Source: a virus
Virus record (IMG/VR): IMGVR_UViG_3300048996_000177
Coordinates: 1 to 60,625 of that record
Direction: 5' to 3' (one strand)
DNA: 60,625 nt
Shown piece by piece: positions 25,608 to 34,516 of the stretch; the first letter of the stretch is position 1, and the number at the start of each line of letters is the position of its first letter. The translations under genes and the position numbers were made by a program. The notes below the pieces were generated by a model that saw only the letters and a list, made by a program, of their open reading frames with translations, ran no database searches and was not told where the DNA came from.

Positions 25608-28402
25608 TGTCAGTAACAGAAACATTGCGCGGACTGGGTGATTGGTCGGTGACGTTGAAAGACGTTCCGGCCGATATCCAGGATGCGTTGCAGTATTACG
25701 GTCACATCGCCGTCCACACCGGCCGGGTCGATTACCGGAAACAAGGCGATGGCGCGCTCACGTCGTCGCGATACACCGGTGTGTTGCGCCGCAAGGAATT
25801 GAACGATGATGCGCTGGTAATCGGCGGTCCCGGGATGGCGATGTGGCTGGGTGACGAGGATCAAAAGGGAAAGACCATTGAAACCCTTTTGACCATCACC
25901 GCTCAGACATTTGAGAACACGATCCGGGCGTTGTTGCCCACCCCGTCCGTTATTGAAGGTACGTTGTTCAATATCGGCGGGTCGCCGTTTACCGGCACGT
26001 TCCAGTTCATGTCACCACGTGAAGCGATCGATTACGTTACCCAGACAATGGGTGCGGAATGGCGAGTCAACGGTGACGGTACGTTGGATGCCGGGCTGGT
26101 GTCGGATTTGTTCCGCGTGAACCCGAAAACCATCATCGACCGGAAACTGTCCGGTGTGGACATGGCGTTGAAGGGGTTTTTGGGATCGGCCAAAACCGAT
26201 CAGGACGTCGAAGATTTCACCACTCGTGTGTTGCTGTTGGCATCGGGTGTGGAGGGGTCAGTCGTCACAGCCACGGCGGATATCGCTGTCGGGTTGAACC
26301 CGTACAAAGACATTCGCGGCAATGCCATTAAGATGTCTCGGATCGTATCGGAATCGGCTACTGACCCGACGAATGCCCCGGCCCGAGCGCAATTGCAGTT
26401 GAACCGGTTTTCTGATACCCGCGATGCGATGACGCTGGATTCGGAAGATTACGATATCAAAGGCGATTTGGTCGTCGGCGATTACATGTGGGTGCATGAT
26501 CCTGAAATTGACCTGGTCGACGGCGCCAACGAAGTTAAATTCCGGGGCAAGAAGTTAAACCCGATGAAACTCCGTTTGACGGAAATGACGTGGCCGGTCA
26601 AATCGCGGTATTCGGTCGGATTCCGAAACTCGTCCACTGGGGTGTGGTATAACCTCACCGATTATTTCGAGCCAGAAACCGGATCGTCTACGCTGATCGT
26701 TGGTGGTTATTCTCGTTCGTTGACCGGTGGCGGCGCGGATGGTGGCGCTGGGGGATCCCGGCCGTTGCCCAACACGTCCATCCCGGGCATCCCGGTGTGG
26801 AATCAGCCGTTTATCCAATCGGTGTATCAATCTCCGCTAAATGGTGATACCAAAGCGCAAGTACAGTTGAAGTGGTCTCGTCCAAACAATGTGGACGGAA
26901 CGACAATTACTGATGGGGATCATTACGAAGTTCGTTGGCGTAATGCAACCTCACCATTGTTTCCTTCGACGCATGCACAACTATCTGTATTTACTCATGC
27001 ACAGATTACGGCGTCCGGTGGAACGCATGCACAACCCATTCAATACCCGGTAGGTCCGTGGAATTACGCTTTTGTACCATGGTCGGAATTGACGTATCTG
27101 TTACAGGAATTGTCACCGAACATGCCGTATGAGGCACAAATTCGTGCGGTAGATGGTGCGGTACCACCGAATCCCGGTGATTGGTCGTTGGCGGCTGGAT
27201 TCCAAACGTTAGGTGATACGCTGGGTCCGGCCACCCCTGCCCCACCCGAGGTATATGCGTCACGTATCGCTGTACAGATTGTGCACCATTTGGGGCGATC
27301 TGATGGTGGAACATATAACCTTGATGCGGACTTGCACCATTTTGAAGTCCACGGTTCATATGAACCGAATTTCGAACCGACTGGTTTGACTTTGCTGGGT
27401 AAGATCATTGCCAACTATGGGATGATTACCAGTCAGATTCCGGCTGTGGGTTCCATTCAGGTGGAAAGCACAGTTCCCACATATTTTAAAGTGATAGCCG
27501 TCGATAATGCGGGAAATACATCGGCCCCATCAGTTGCCGTTGAACAGACGGCATTGTTGATTGACAACGCTCATATTTCGGACTTGACCGTATCCAAGGT
27601 GTCGGCCGGTGTTATCCAATCTGACTGGCTTTTGGGTGCGAATATTCGTACGGGTGTGACCGGTGCACGGGTGCAATTGAACTTTGCCGGATTGCAGGCA
27701 TTCAACGCGGCCAATGTTCAAACGATGAGTGTTGATTCCGCAACGGGGGATTTCGATACGATCGGGTCCATTCGATCAGGAGCGTCGGGGATTCGAGTAG
27801 AGGTAAATCCGAAGGCGGGGGCCTATCTTCCAGAAATTCGAATGTTCCCGAGCACGGGGTCTTCATTTGCCGTGATCAACTCGGTGAACGCAGGAAGTTT
27901 TGCTGGTATCGGTGTAAACTCGGGATCTACTGACGGTATTACCCAGTCCACAATGTACTGTTCTCCTTCCTCTGCATTTATCGGTCGAGGAACCGTTGGT
28001 GGTCCCGCTCCTATAAGGGGGGGATTTTTCAACGGGGATGACGTTAACGGAAGGATCGGTTATCTTTTCCCCGGGGGTAACGAAGCATTTTTTAATGCTG
28101 GGTCTGATCGTCGAATTGGATTCAAGGGAGTGTTTTTCCGAGGCGCCGGATTTGGGTCACAGCAAGCTTTGGTAACCGATTTTGTAGATGACAACAGTTT
28201 CGCTATCGTTGCCATGGCGTACGGAGCAACCATGCAAGACGTTGTCCAACCGTTCGTTGCCTTTTGCAGTGCAGGCGGTACGGACAATAGAAATGCCGTG
28301 CATGTGTCGGGATTGAGTCAAACGGGTTTGGCTATTGCCACGCAATGGAATACTTCTGGGCCAGCGGGTCGATTTAGTTATCTCATGATTCAGTCGGGAT
28401 AG
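25607..28402 (+). CDS. Tail tip protein with C-terminal receptor-binding region
   Basis: 931 residues. The first about 370 residues resemble tail-tip/tail-associated proteins. A fibronectin III-like domain follows (about 405-525, with THAQ written three times within it), then a second beta domain and a Gly/Ser-rich, variable end. From about 26,850 on, third codon positions become poorer in G and C than in the neighbours, which suggests that the C-terminal half was acquired. Confidence 0.75.
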   Translation: MSVTETLRGLGDWSVTLKDVPADIQDALQYYGHIAVHTGRVDYRKQGDGALTSSRYTGVLRRKELNDDALVIGGPGMAMWLGDEDQKGKTIETLLTITAQTFENTIRALLPTPSVIEGTLFNIGGSPFTGTFQFMSPREAIDYVTQTMGAEWRVNGDGTLDAGLVSDLFRVNPKTIIDRKLSGVDMALKGFLGSAKTDQDVEDFTTRVLLLASGVEGSVVTATADIAVGLNPYKDIRGNAIKMSRIVSESATDPTNAPARAQLQLNRFSDTRDAMTLDSEDYDIKGDLVVGDYMWVHDPEIDLVDGANEVKFRGKKLNPMKLRLTEMTWPVKSRYSVGFRNSSTGVWYNLTDYFEPETGSSTLIVGGYSRSLTGGGADGGAGGSRPLPNTSIPGIPVWNQPFIQSVYQSPLNGDTKAQVQLKWSRPNNVDGTTITDGDHYEVRWRNATSPLFPSTHAQLSVFTHAQITASGGTHAQPIQYPVGPWNYAFVPWSELTYLLQELSPNMPYEAQIRAVDGAVPPNPGDWSLAAGFQTLGDTLGPATPAPPEVYASRIAVQIVHHLGRSDGGTYNLDADLHHFEVHGSYEPNFEPTGLTLLGKIIANYGMITSQIPAVGSIQVESTVPTYFKVIAVDNAGNTSAPSVAVEQTALLIDNAHISDLTVSKVSAGVIQSDWLLGANIRTGVTGARVQLNFAGLQAFNAANVQTMSVDSATGDFDTIGSIRSGASGIRVEVNPKAGAYLPEIRMFPSTGSSFAVINSVNAGSFAGIGVNSGSTDGITQSTMYCSPSSAFIGRGTVGGPAPIRGGFFNGDDVNGRIGYLFPGGNEAFFNAGSDRRIGFKGVFFRGAGFGSQQALVTDFVDDNSFAIVAMAYGATMQDVVQPFVAFCSAGGTDNRNAVHVSGLSQTGLAIATQWNTSGPAGRFSYLMIQSG

Positions 28403-28409
28403 GGGAAAA

Positions 28410-28919
28410 ATGAGAATCATCATCACGGATGCATCTAAAGATGAAGAACTAAATCGATGGATGATCCGTTGGGAAGAACACCGGGATGATGGTTTTATTC
28501 AACCGGTCAGCTTGGCAATCCCATTGGACACCATGGAGTGGCGCGCAGCGGAGTACAACATTCCAGCTTCGGATATCAACACATTGATTGATATCGTGAT
28601 TTGCGAGCGTTACCTTCCTCCCGCAGTTATCGAGGGGGAAAATGGGCTATTCAACGCGCCTGACATCGCCACTGCCCGGGAAACCTATCTTGCTGCGATC
28701 GCCGAAGTGAAAATGAAATATCGGATATCCACTCGGGTTAAAGGTGGACCCTTGGATGTGGTGCGTTCATTGGCCGATCACAACCCAGAACGACTGGCCA
28801 TTAAAGGCATGAACGTAATTCTTGCTCGGCACAACCGGGGATCACAGAAATTGGATCCGGCGGTCCACTCGGTTTTGGCAAGTATCCAAGAATTGCTTGT
28901 CGTCACGGAAGGCAAATAG
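28410..28919 (+). CDS. Hypothetical tail-region protein, 169 aa
   Basis: Between the tail tip gene and another minor tail gene. Helical with no recognised domain. It may be a tail-fibre assembly factor by position, but this is a guess. RBS AGGGGAAA. Confidence 0.65.
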   Translation: MRIIITDASKDEELNRWMIRWEEHRDDGFIQPVSLAIPLDTMEWRAAEYNIPASDINTLIDIVICERYLPPAVIEGENGLFNAPDIATARETYLAAIAEVKMKYRISTRVKGGPLDVVRSLADHNPERLAIKGMNVILARHNRGSQKLDPAVHSVLASIQELLVVTEGK

Positions 28920-28920
28920 T

Positions 28921-29766
28921 ATGGCAACCGTTACGCCGAGGTTAGGGCTTACAAAACCGCTGACGAGTGAACTGTATGATGTTGGGGTTCCGAACGCCAA
29001 CATGGATTTGATTGACACATATATCGACCGAGTATGTACCAAGGCAACACGACCATCCACTGCGTGGATCGGATTGCGGGTGTGGGAAACCGACACGGCC
29101 GCTATGATCGTGTGCACCGGTGTGGGGCCAATCGTATGGCGATACATCACCATCCCCGTGGTGGCCAATGCAGCCGGTCGGAATGCGCTATCCCCGGTCC
29201 ACACCGGAATGACGTGCACACGGGCGGACAAAGGGTGGACGGAGGTTTACGACGGTACCGCGTGGCGCACGGTCGGCACGGTTGCTGTTGCTGCCGGTAC
29301 GGAGATCACGCATCCATATGTCGACCAGCAAGTCATGTTGTTGGCTGACCATCGTTCTTATCGATGGACGGGTTCGGCATGGGTTCCTATTCAAGGAACA
29401 CGAATTCTTGGTGGACAGCTTGCTTCCGATTTAGGCTTGGCGGGTTTGGTTGATGCCCCCGGTTGCACCACAGGCGCATTCACGATGCTTGTAGCTGGTA
29501 CAGCGGTGGCAACAATAGACGTGGCCGCCAATACGGTAAGTGGTAACTATGCCCAAGGGCATTTGAATATTGATGGGGCTAACCATGCGGTTATGGCCCA
29601 AGCATCACAGTCGGGGCTGGCCCCGGGGCATGCGTCAAAAACGGTGGGCCCCATCGCGTTGGCGGCGGGAAGCCATACGATCAAAATGCAACTCGTCAAC
29701 TCGGGGGGAGCGACAACGGTCAAGGCGTTTTCAACCCGGATATCTGTGACGATCGTTGAGGGTTAG
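28921..29766 (+). CDS. Minor tail / fibre protein
   Basis: 281 residues from ATG 28921. The N-terminal opening TPRLGLTKPLTSELYDVGVPN and WRYITIPVV belong to a pattern seen in phage tail appendages. The last half is a beta-rich, Gly-rich domain likely to face the host surface. Confidence 0.7.
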   Translation: MATVTPRLGLTKPLTSELYDVGVPNANMDLIDTYIDRVCTKATRPSTAWIGLRVWETDTAAMIVCTGVGPIVWRYITIPVVANAAGRNALSPVHTGMTCTRADKGWTEVYDGTAWRTVGTVAVAAGTEITHPYVDQQVMLLADHRSYRWTGSAWVPIQGTRILGGQLASDLGLAGLVDAPGCTTGAFTMLVAGTAVATIDVAANTVSGNYAQGHLNIDGANHAVMAQASQSGLAPGHASKTVGPIALAAGSHTIKMQLVNSGGATTVKAFSTRISVTIVEG

Positions 29767-29795
29767 AACCGGGGGGTTCGTGGAAAGGTTGGCCC

Positions 29796-30173
29796 ATGTT
29801 GGATGGAATTACGGCTGGCCAGGCAATCGGATTCGGTGTACCCGGGTCGATCATCATGGCGATTCTCGGTTGGCTGACAAAGTCGTATTTCGAAAACCGA
29901 AAGGATAAACGTGAGGATACGAAGACCGAACGTGAATCGGAATCCGGCATCGTGGAAACCACCGGCGCAACATTGCAGATCGTCCGTGGTGAGATTACGT
30001 ATTTGGCTGCCCAATTGATCGCTTTACGTACAGAGAATGAACAACAAGCGAAGCTGATCAAAAAACAAGCGGAGAAAATCGAAACATGTGCGTCAACCGA
30101 ACGGCAGTTAAATGCCCGGTTGTCCGCATTGGAAGCGGAAAACGCAACCCTGCGTCTCGGCACGGGAAGTTGA
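29796..30173 (+). CDS. Membrane-anchored coiled-coil protein of lysis region
   Basis: 125 residues: one transmembrane segment (about 8-27), then a long coiled coil. RBS GGAAAGG. Its place just before the lysin group suggests a role in lysis, for example a holin partner or spanin-like protein, but no family is recognised. Confidence 0.65.
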   Translation: MLDGITAGQAIGFGVPGSIIMAILGWLTKSYFENRKDKREDTKTERESESGIVETTGATLQIVRGEITYLAAQLIALRTENEQQAKLIKKQAEKIETCASTERQLNARLSALEAENATLRLGTGS

Positions 30174-30179
30174 ACCCCT

Positions 30180-31124
30180 ATGACACAACCGGAGAAAGAA
30201 TCCATCCAGAGGGTGGAAACCGCATTGGCGGACGTCGAGGTTCAAACCCGGGACCTGCCGACGCGGCATGAAGTCAATCGTGCGGTTACAGAAACCAAAC
30301 GATCAAGTCACGCGGCAATCGCCATCAGTACCGTCATCGCCATCATGGTTGCGGTGTTCGGTGTGGTGATTGGGATCCACAACGCCAGAGATAACGCGGC
30401 CATCGAGGCCCGGACGGCATTGAATGACCAATCCATTAAATCTCTCAATGATGCGAATACATTATTGCGAAATGCTGGACTGCCCCAAGTCCCCGTACCG
30501 CAGAATGGTGATGCAGTTACAACGGCAAACGCAATAGCACAAGCGGCAGCCGCGTTGGTACTCGCCGACCCCCGTTTTGCCGGATTGACGTTGGCGGATC
30601 TTCGTCGGCAGGTGGACGACTATTTCCGTGAACATCCGTTGCCGGAAGGGCAAAAGCCCACACCGGACCAAGTCATTCAAGCGGTTACTACCATATGCTC
30701 GGATGGCGCGTGCAAAGGCCGTCCCCCCACACCAGCCGAAATAGCATCGGCCGTATCGGCGTATTGTGCTAATGACGCATGCCGGGGTGAACCCGGACCC
30801 GGTCCGACCCAATCCCAGATAGACGCGTCGGTGGATCGGTATTGCGGACAGTCACCCAGTCCGTGTGCATCCACCGTTCCCGGACCACAAGGACCGCAAG
30901 GACAACAGGGTCAACCCGGGGTTGCCGGTCAACCGGGCCGTGATGCACCTCGACCCACTGGAACAGCGGGGTTCCTTACCGACCCGGAAACGGGGGATTG
31001 CCTGTATGTGGTCCCATATGATGATGGATCACAGGTCGTGGCTCGAACGCAGCCGGGGTTTTGCGAAACACCGCCGGAACCGACCACGTCCACACCCACC
31101 CCATTGCCAACGGAAGGGAATTGA
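30180..31124 (+). CDS. Membrane protein with Cys repeats and collagen-like segment
   Basis: 314 residues. One transmembrane segment (about 45-66) and a long outer part. About 150-225 holds three repeats with pattern P-x-x-I-x2-AV-x3-C-x-x-x-AC, six Cys in all, which could form disulfides outside the cell. Then a collagen-like run (PGPQGPQGQQGQPG) and a Pro/Thr tail. Located in the lysis cassette; role unknown. Confidence 0.7.
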   Translation: MTQPEKESIQRVETALADVEVQTRDLPTRHEVNRAVTETKRSSHAAIAISTVIAIMVAVFGVVIGIHNARDNAAIEARTALNDQSIKSLNDANTLLRNAGLPQVPVPQNGDAVTTANAIAQAAAALVLADPRFAGLTLADLRRQVDDYFREHPLPEGQKPTPDQVIQAVTTICSDGACKGRPPTPAEIASAVSAYCANDACRGEPGPGPTQSQIDASVDRYCGQSPSPCASTVPGPQGPQGQQGQPGVAGQPGRDAPRPTGTAGFLTDPETGDCLYVVPYDDGSQVVARTQPGFCETPPEPTTSTPTPLPTEGN

Positions 31125-31126
31125 CC

Positions 31127-32008
31127 ATGAGTGAAGGTGTTGACCTTTACGGTCTGTATAACAAGGTCACGGACTGGAACAAAGTCAAGGAATCCGGGAT
31201 CGACTTCGCATGGGTGAAGTTGTCCGATGGTGAAACCAACCGTGACGATTACGGATACGTGTCGGCGGGCAATGCCCACGGGCTCGTGATGGGCGGCTAC
31301 CACTACGCGCAGCCCGGCAACGCCATTTCGCAAGCCAACCGGCTGATTGACCGATGTGAGCTGTATGGGGCCACCCAGTTGGCTCCGGCTCTGGATATCG
31401 AAACCCCGTTCGTACCGGGGCAAGATGCGATCAATTTCTCCATCCGATTTCTCAATCAGCTCATTGCCCGGGGTCACACCCCGTGCATCTATGCCAACAA
31501 TTCAATGCTGGCGGGAATCCTCCCGGCAGTACGGAAGGCCGTTCCCACGGTGAAGGTGTGGGCGGCTCGATACGGCGGCACGGTGACCGTTCCCCACGAC
31601 GTCCACCAATACACGTCAACAGGCCGCGTGAACGGGATCTCCGGGGACGTGGACCGCAACCGTGGGGACATCATCCGAAATACGCTCCGGTGGCCGCAGA
31701 AGCCCATTCAGCCGGTCGACAACGAAGATGGAGACGATATGATTCTGCCCGCAGGTGATAACATCATTCGGCAGGTTCCCGTTGATGGGAAGGAAATGCT
31801 GTTCATCGCGGTTTCCGATCAGGCGATCATTCACGATGTCGCATGCATCACGGACAACCGCGAGGACGGACAGCCGGGTTACGTCGGCATGGACCCGATC
31901 CGCGAAATCAACCCGCACGAGCCCGGCCCGATCCACATCAACCCCGGGTGCCGTGTTGCGGCGTTGCGGTACTCCTGCCCATCACCGATGACGGTATGGG
32001 TCCAGTAG
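31127..32008 (+). CDS. Endolysin, GH25 lysozyme (muramidase)
   Basis: 293 residues. Glycoside hydrolase family 25 fold: GVDLYGLYNKVTDWNKVK start, VKLSDGE, GGYHYA, and the catalytic PALDIETP (Asp and Glu). It cuts the glycan strands of peptidoglycan. The last about 80 residues are a separate domain likely to bind the wall. No LysB-type esterase is found anywhere in the genome. Confidence 0.88.
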   Translation: MSEGVDLYGLYNKVTDWNKVKESGIDFAWVKLSDGETNRDDYGYVSAGNAHGLVMGGYHYAQPGNAISQANRLIDRCELYGATQLAPALDIETPFVPGQDAINFSIRFLNQLIARGHTPCIYANNSMLAGILPAVRKAVPTVKVWAARYGGTVTVPHDVHQYTSTGRVNGISGDVDRNRGDIIRNTLRWPQKPIQPVDNEDGDDMILPAGDNIIRQVPVDGKEMLFIAVSDQAIIHDVACITDNREDGQPGYVGMDPIREINPHEPGPIHINPGCRVAALRYSCPSPMTVWVQ

Positions 32009-32029
32009 ATAATGGGAAAGGAAACGAAC

Positions 32030-32392
32030 ATGGGTAAGCTTTGGGCAGCAGTTGTCGCGACGATCGTCCAGGTAATCATCGGTGTCACGACCGATGGTGA
32101 TTTCTCCAACCTGGAAATGCTCGTCGTGCTCATCGCGTTCGTGAACGCGGTACTGGTCGGCATCGTGCCGAACCTCACGGCGGGTGTGGCCAAATACGCC
32201 AAGCTGGCATGCACGGTCGCAGCGGCGGCGTTGATTCTCGCGGTCAACCTGTGGGCGGACGGCACGTTGTCCACACAGGACTGGTTGCAGATCGGCCTGG
32301 CGATTTTGACGGCCGCCGGTGTCGTCGGGTTCCCGTCCCCGCAGTATTCCACACGCCCGGTTGTCGTGCCGGTGCGATCGGTCGACGCATAA
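32030..32392 (+). CDS. Holin
   Basis: 120 residues from ATG 32030, preferred over ATG 32012 because GGGAAAGGA lies before it. Three to four hydrophobic segments (about 5-20, 25-50, 58-78, 88-105). Follows the lysin gene. Likely the pore-former that times lysis. Confidence 0.75.
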   Translation: MGKLWAAVVATIVQVIIGVTTDGDFSNLEMLVVLIAFVNAVLVGIVPNLTAGVAKYAKLACTVAAAALILAVNLWADGTLSTQDWLQIGLAILTAAGVVGFPSPQYSTRPVVVPVRSVDA

Positions 32393-32397
32393 TCTGA

Positions 32398-32460
32398 CGC
32401 ACCAATTTATCGTTTGCACGGGCAAATTGTTTTTATCTGATGTATTGATAAATTGGTGCG
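32398..32460. repeat. Perfect 14-bp inverted repeat
   Basis: CGCACCAATTTATC at 32398-32411 matches GATAAATTGGTGCG at 32447-32460, with a 35-nt loop. The right arm overlaps the possible -35 box TTGATA. It could be a binding site for a dimeric regulator or an RNA hairpin ending the late transcript; there is no T run. Confidence 0.75.
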
Positions 32461-32474
32461 GTTGTGTGTACGAT
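32445..32474 (+). promoter_or_regulatory. Candidate promoter
   Basis: TTGATA (32445-32450), 18 nt, TACGAT (32469-32474). It is followed within 200 nt by a terminator and no gene, so any transcript would be a short RNA or an attenuated leader. Confidence 0.4.
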
Positions 32475-32617
32475 TGTAAGCATCCGGCCCTACCGGTATG
32501 CGGGCCTGCCTACACTCGTCCCCCCATATATAACCCTATGTATCGTGGGGTAGGCGTTTCCGATTGATGTGATACCCATGTTACACCTTTTGTGTGTCAC
32601 ACCCCCACGTAGGCATC

Positions 32618-32677
32618 AAAAAATGATCCCCCCGGCTACGTCCCATTTTTACGGGAAAAGTCGGGGGGATTTTTTTG
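32618..32677 (+). terminator. Strong intrinsic terminator
   Basis: Stem ATCCCCCCGGCT (32626-32637) with AGTCGGGGGGAT (32659-32670), then seven T. A run of A before the left arm would give a T run on the other strand, so it may work both ways. Confidence 0.8.
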
Positions 32678-32711
32678 TAGACATCCGTGGGAGACGATTT
32701 ACATTAGGGGA
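32678..32711 (+). promoter_or_regulatory. Candidate leaderless promoter
   Basis: TAGACA (32678-32683), 16 nt, TACATT (32700-32705), 6 nt, ATG 32712. It begins right after the terminator. Confidence 0.6.
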
Positions 32712-32921
32712 ATGCCAAACAGAACAGGTACCCGCCACGAAATCAAAACGGCCAAAAGAGAAGAAGCCAAAGAGCGACAAGAAATGAGTTCGTACATCAC
32801 CGCGTCACGGGCTCGTGCCCGATTCGTTGAACTGGGGCAGCGGTCCGAATTCACCACCAATCAGTGGATGTCCGATTCGTTCATCAACCAAACCTGGAAA
32901 ACCTTCGTCAAATCGCTGTAA
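32712..32921 (+). CDS. Small basic helical protein
   Basis: 69 residues, rich in Lys/Arg/Glu in the first half. The start is supported by the -10 box 6 nt upstream. Single-gene unit between a terminator and the next promoter. Function unknown. Confidence 0.6.
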   Translation: MPNRTGTRHEIKTAKREEAKERQEMSSYITASRARARFVELGQRSEFTTNQWMSDSFINQTWKTFVKSL

Positions 32922-32931
32922 ACTCACGCTT

Positions 32932-32961
32932 TTGACGTTGGCTGACGAACAGCCGTACGTT
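32932..32961 (+). promoter_or_regulatory. Candidate promoter
   Basis: TTGACG (32932-32937), 18 nt, TACGTT (32956-32961). The start codon is 30 nt further with a GGAAGGG site, so this one gives a normal leader. Confidence 0.55.
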
Positions 32962-32991
32962 CCGCTGACCACACCAACTTGGAAGGGAAAC

Positions 32992-33546
32992 ATGACCATG
33001 CGACGCATCGCGACCGGGTTCGCCATCATCGTGGCGATGATGTCATTCGGGGGTGTGGCGTATGCACAGGAATCCACAACCCCACCCACGACGATCGAAA
33101 CGACCACCCCGTCTGCCGAACAACCCACCACCACACCGGTGCCTACGACCGAAACCCCGGACGCGGGTGTGGAATCCTCGACGAACCCGGCCACCATCGA
33201 ACCCCGGGGAACCACACGGGCGGTCACGATCGCGCCGCCGGTGGAAACCCCCGTGGTCACATCCACAACGTCTGTGACGGCCGCCCAACGATCCACGGCC
33301 GTGGTGGCGCCGGTCGCGGTCACGGGGTCAACCACGTCCACCACATATGACGAGTTTGTGGCCACCCCGCACAATGTGATGCCGATGGGTGTGGTAAACC
33401 GGTCGTTGGACGCGCCAACGGGTTTTGTCGGCGTGCTGGCCAAACCATGGGTGGGATGGGGTTTGGGCATGTCCATTCTCGTATTCTTCATTGGACTGGG
33501 AATGGTCTTATTCAATTGGCGGGGGACCGGCTCAACTCACGATTGA
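32992..33546 (+). CDS. Secreted, membrane-anchored Thr/Pro-rich protein
   Basis: 184 residues. N-terminal signal peptide (RR, hydrophobic core, cut after AYA at about 27). Then about 85 residues very rich in Thr, Pro and Ser, mucin-like. A C-terminal transmembrane segment (about 152-174) follows and a short polar tail. The topology predicts a stalk outside the host membrane, possibly glycosylated. Own promoter. Could block superinfection; not shown. Confidence 0.75.
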   Translation: MTMRRIATGFAIIVAMMSFGGVAYAQESTTPPTTIETTTPSAEQPTTTPVPTTETPDAGVESSTNPATIEPRGTTRAVTIAPPVETPVVTSTTSVTAAQRSTAVVAPVAVTGSTTSTTYDEFVATPHNVMPMGVVNRSLDAPTGFVGVLAKPWVGWGLGMSILVFFIGLGMVLFNWRGTGSTHD

Positions 33547-33572
33547 CACAAAATGATCAGCCCGTATATGTT
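33543..33572 (+). promoter_or_regulatory. Candidate promoter
   Basis: TTGACA (33543-33548), 18 nt, TATGTT (33567-33572), overlapping the end of the preceding gene. Drives the charged winged-helix-like protein downstream. Confidence 0.6.
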
Positions 33573-33627
33573 GGACTGGACCTTGAATGAACCTCCGTCC
33601 ACAATGCACCGAAGAATGGAAAATCCG

Positions 33628-34419
33628 ATGGCACCGAAGAAGACCAAGAAGGTCGCCCCGAAGAAGACCAAGCCGGTCAACGACGAAATCGACGACCTGG
33701 AACTGGACGACATCGAGGTCGACGAACCGGCCGAAGAGGAACCGAAGCCCAAGCCCCGCAAAAAGAAGGCGGCCAAGGCGAAGGCACCGGAGCCGGTCGA
33801 CGAGGACGACGATGACGCGGAGGACGAGGATGACGAACCCGCCCCCGTGAAGAAGACCACGCGGAAGTCGGCCACGAAGTCCAAGGGCCGCAAGGCGAAG
33901 GTCGTCGAACCGGACGAGGACGATGAGTCCGAAGAGGACGATGACGAAGCGGAGGAAGAAGCCCCCGCCAAGAAGTCGAAGAAGTCCGCCGCGAAGAAGA
34001 CCCCGCCGAAGCGTGAGGCGATCGAATTCGGAACGGCGTGGCTGGTCGCGCTGGTCGCGGAAAAGACCGGAAAGCCGTACACCGCATTCGATCTGCGGGC
34101 GTTGCTCCGCAAGCTCGCCAAGGCGGGCAAGATCGACCGTGTCGTGGGTGAGGATCGGGCACGGTACGAATTCACCGGGCCGAAGGATCCCATCGTCAAG
34201 ATGATCGTCGACATGGTGAAGAACGGCGACGTCGAAAAGGGCAAGAAGGAAGCCATCGACAAGCTGAAGACATCGGCGGCCAAGAAGAAGAAGGCGAAGG
34301 ACGACGACGAACCTCCGGCGGCCAAGTCGAAGAAGTCCAAGAAGGCCAAGCCGGAGCCCGAGCCGGAAGAGGATGACGAGGAAGTCGACGACGAGGATTT
34401 CGACGACCTCGACGACTAA
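33628..34419 (+). CDS. Winged-helix-like protein with long charged arms
   Basis: 263 residues from ATG 33628 (in-frame ATGs at 33604 and 33616 are alternatives). A central folded part (about 130-205; FGTAWLVALVAEKTGKPYTA) looks like a small DNA-binding domain. It is flanked by arms of alternating Lys-rich and Asp/Glu-rich blocks, with PAKKSKK motifs and an acidic end (FDDLDD). Suggests a nucleoid- or histone-like protein. The arms resemble the tail of the single-strand-binding-type protein at 52.9 kb. Confidence 0.7.
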   Translation: MAPKKTKKVAPKKTKPVNDEIDDLELDDIEVDEPAEEEPKPKPRKKKAAKAKAPEPVDEDDDDAEDEDDEPAPVKKTTRKSATKSKGRKAKVVEPDEDDESEEDDDEAEEEAPAKKSKKSAAKKTPPKREAIEFGTAWLVALVAEKTGKPYTAFDLRALLRKLAKAGKIDRVVGEDRARYEFTGPKDPIVKMIVDMVKNGDVEKGKKEAIDKLKTSAAKKKKAKDDDEPPAAKSKKSKKAKPEPEPEEDDEEVDDEDFDDLDD

Positions 34420-34420
34420 C

Positions 34421-34457
34421 TTCTGTATGACGTAAAACATCGATCCGTCATACAGAA
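34421..34457. repeat. Perfect 12-bp inverted repeat
   Basis: TTCTGTATGACG (34421-34432) and CGTCATACAGAA (34446-34457) with a 13-nt loop, beginning two bases after a stop codon. It may be an RNA hairpin protecting the mRNA end or an operator; a terminator follows at once. Confidence 0.75.
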
Positions 34458-34461
34458 TCGG

Positions 34462-34493
34462 AAAGGGTCATCCATTCGTGGGTGGCCCTTTTC
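34462..34493 (+). terminator. Intrinsic terminator
   Basis: Stem AAAGGGTCATCC with GGGTGGCCCTTT (two G-T pairs), 6-nt loop, ending in TTTT. Confidence 0.7.
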
Positions 34494-34516
34494 GTCAGTC
34501 GTGGGACAATAGACGT

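Larger units (their letters stand above)
32393..32711. other. Non-coding control region after the lysis genes
   Basis: 319 bp without a supported gene. It holds a perfect 14-bp inverted repeat, a candidate rightward promoter, a stretch with repeated TGTGTCAC-like words, a strong terminator and a leaderless promoter for the next gene. It separates late genes from the accessory region. Confidence 0.7.
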
